From the NCBI GenBank assembly GCA_964023275.1, contig OZ029928.1, positions 14,612,802 to 14,676,801 of the forward strand: a stretch of 64,000 nt of DNA, read 5' to 3'. The notes beneath the pieces are model-generated. The model saw nothing but the letters and a program-made list of their open reading frames with translations. It was not told the DNA's origin and ran no database searches. The stretch's first letter is position 1. Each line of letters begins with the position of its first letter. Of this stretch, positions 62,806 through 64,000 are shown in pieces. The translations under genes and the position numbers were made by a program. This DNA is from Norana najaformis. Lineage: Eukaryota; Annelida; Clitellata; Crassiclitellata; Hormogastridae.

Positions 62806-64000
62806 TTGATGAGTTGGTATCAGTCACTGCACTGAGTGTTTGATTATTGGCTGGTTTTAAATCACATGATCAATTGCTATTGAGCACTGTAGCGAGTGTT
62901 TAAGTTGCAGATGATGTGAAGTTGCATGATTAATTGCTTCAGAAGGGACATACATAGAAACGATGGGCTCTAGTATTTAGAGTTCAATTTCATGTTTTGA
63001 TCATATCATAGGCCAGGCAAAACAGTTGGCCTGGATAGAACAGAGTATGATACAGAAACTGAGGGAGGCATGTTACTGATAAAGGATGATGAATGATAAA
63101 GGATGATGGTTGATAAAGAGGAAGAAGGATGATGACTTGCTGACATATTGACAGAATTGGTAGCCTCTGCATTTAACCTTTGACCTAAATTCTTTAATAT
63201 ACGACCTGAACTCTAATCCTGGGCTTGCCATGTTTAATCGAAGTAAATGGCATTTTGAAACTGTATGATATGTTGGTGGCGATCATCTTAGATGTGTGCA
63301 ATTAAATATAATTGGACTGAATTGCATAAGCAAATTCTTTTGCAATGAATAATAAGACCTATTTTAAGGCAGAGGATATTCCCCATAGACTTAATACTTT
63401 TACTTTTACTTGAGTAAGATCATTGGTGATTGCCTTTACTTAAGTACTTAAGGTTAGGTTTACTCTTACTTAAGTACTTTGCCCAGTACTTGAACAATAG
63501 TGTGTTTGAAAAGAGTTATCTGATCAGTTGTTCAATGCTATGCAGGGCTATGATAATTGTTTGTAGGTAGTAATTTGTGCATAAACAGATAAATATAATG
63601 CACTGATATGAATGCAATTTATGCAGTGATATGGGGGCAAATATACCTCCGGTCAAAGTACCACGATCTGTAAACATTGTCATTTGGGCAGCTGAAATTT
63701 AAGAAATGAAATCAGATCTTGATGGTTATTCAGGTAAATATAGTAAGATGCACACTGAATGTTGAAATCGAGTGCTTGCACTGAAAATGAGGGGAATTAA
63801 CGAACTCGTATCCAGTGATGTAATTCAAAATGATCAGTCCCCCCAGCATGGGGCTGCATGAGTACCCAAGTGGGTCTGTTGTGCTTTATTGGGCTGTGGA
63901 CTGTTCCTTCTTTCCCACAGTTGTGGGCCGTTTACAGTATTATTATATTATTTTTTATCTGACCTACCAGCTCATGTGATCCCTCAGGCATGAAACCTAA
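62806..64000. other. No gene recognised
   Basis: Low-complexity patches only: GATGAT-rich at 63080-63140 and an ACTTTTACTTGAGTAAG / ACTTAAGTACTT-rich patch at 63395-63490. The end may contain a retroposon 3' end. Confidence 0.35.

Overview
The window is animal nuclear DNA. It has GT-AG introns, SINE and LINE remnants, hAT-type MITEs, long microsatellites and minisatellites, and metazoan-specific proteins. No mobile-element protein is intact. I cannot name the species: the gene set and repeats fit a (probably marine) invertebrate whose lineage did not go through the vertebrate whole-genome duplications.

Layout. (1) 882-9154, plus strand: the last 13 coding exons (607 residues plus stop) of a ubiquitin-activating enzyme E1 (UBA1-type); the 5' half lies left of the window. 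(2) 10555-14994, minus strand: two intronless BTB-BACK-Kelch genes in tandem, about 90% identical, with signs of gene conversion over the 3' end of the Kelch domain. The E1 and the first Kelch gene are convergent. (3) 15.0-20.3 kb: repeats, one clean hAT MITE with an 8-bp target duplication, and one orphan coding-looking exon. (4) 20350-59184, minus strand: a complete MET/RON-family receptor tyrosine kinase. I reconstructed 19 coding exons (4356 nt, 1451 residues). All junctions are GT-AG and all phases agree. The order is signal peptide, Sema, PSI, four IPT/TIG domains, transmembrane helix, kinase and a C-terminal docking tail. Introns 2 and 3 (11.8 and 8.5 kb) hold most of the microsatellites and SINEs. 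(5) 59.2-64 kb: upstream sequence with repeats and no recognisable gene.

Main points of interest. An E1 gene next to a MET/RON-type receptor recalls human 3p21.31, where UBA7 and MST1R (RON) are close neighbours, so this may be ancient linkage. The receptor lacks the basic cleavage site of vertebrate MET and has no DYR Cbl motif. It carries a 44-residue tandem duplication of its docking tail. Two intronic minisatellites, in introns 1 and 17, are built from copies of the adjacent 3' splice junction and so present arrays of decoy acceptors; a third, in intron 13, may derive from an exon end.

The genes do not form an operon. The E1 and the Kelch proteins (likely CUL3 adaptors) belong to the ubiquitin system, and the receptor is a signalling protein, but a functional link between them is not shown by the sequence.
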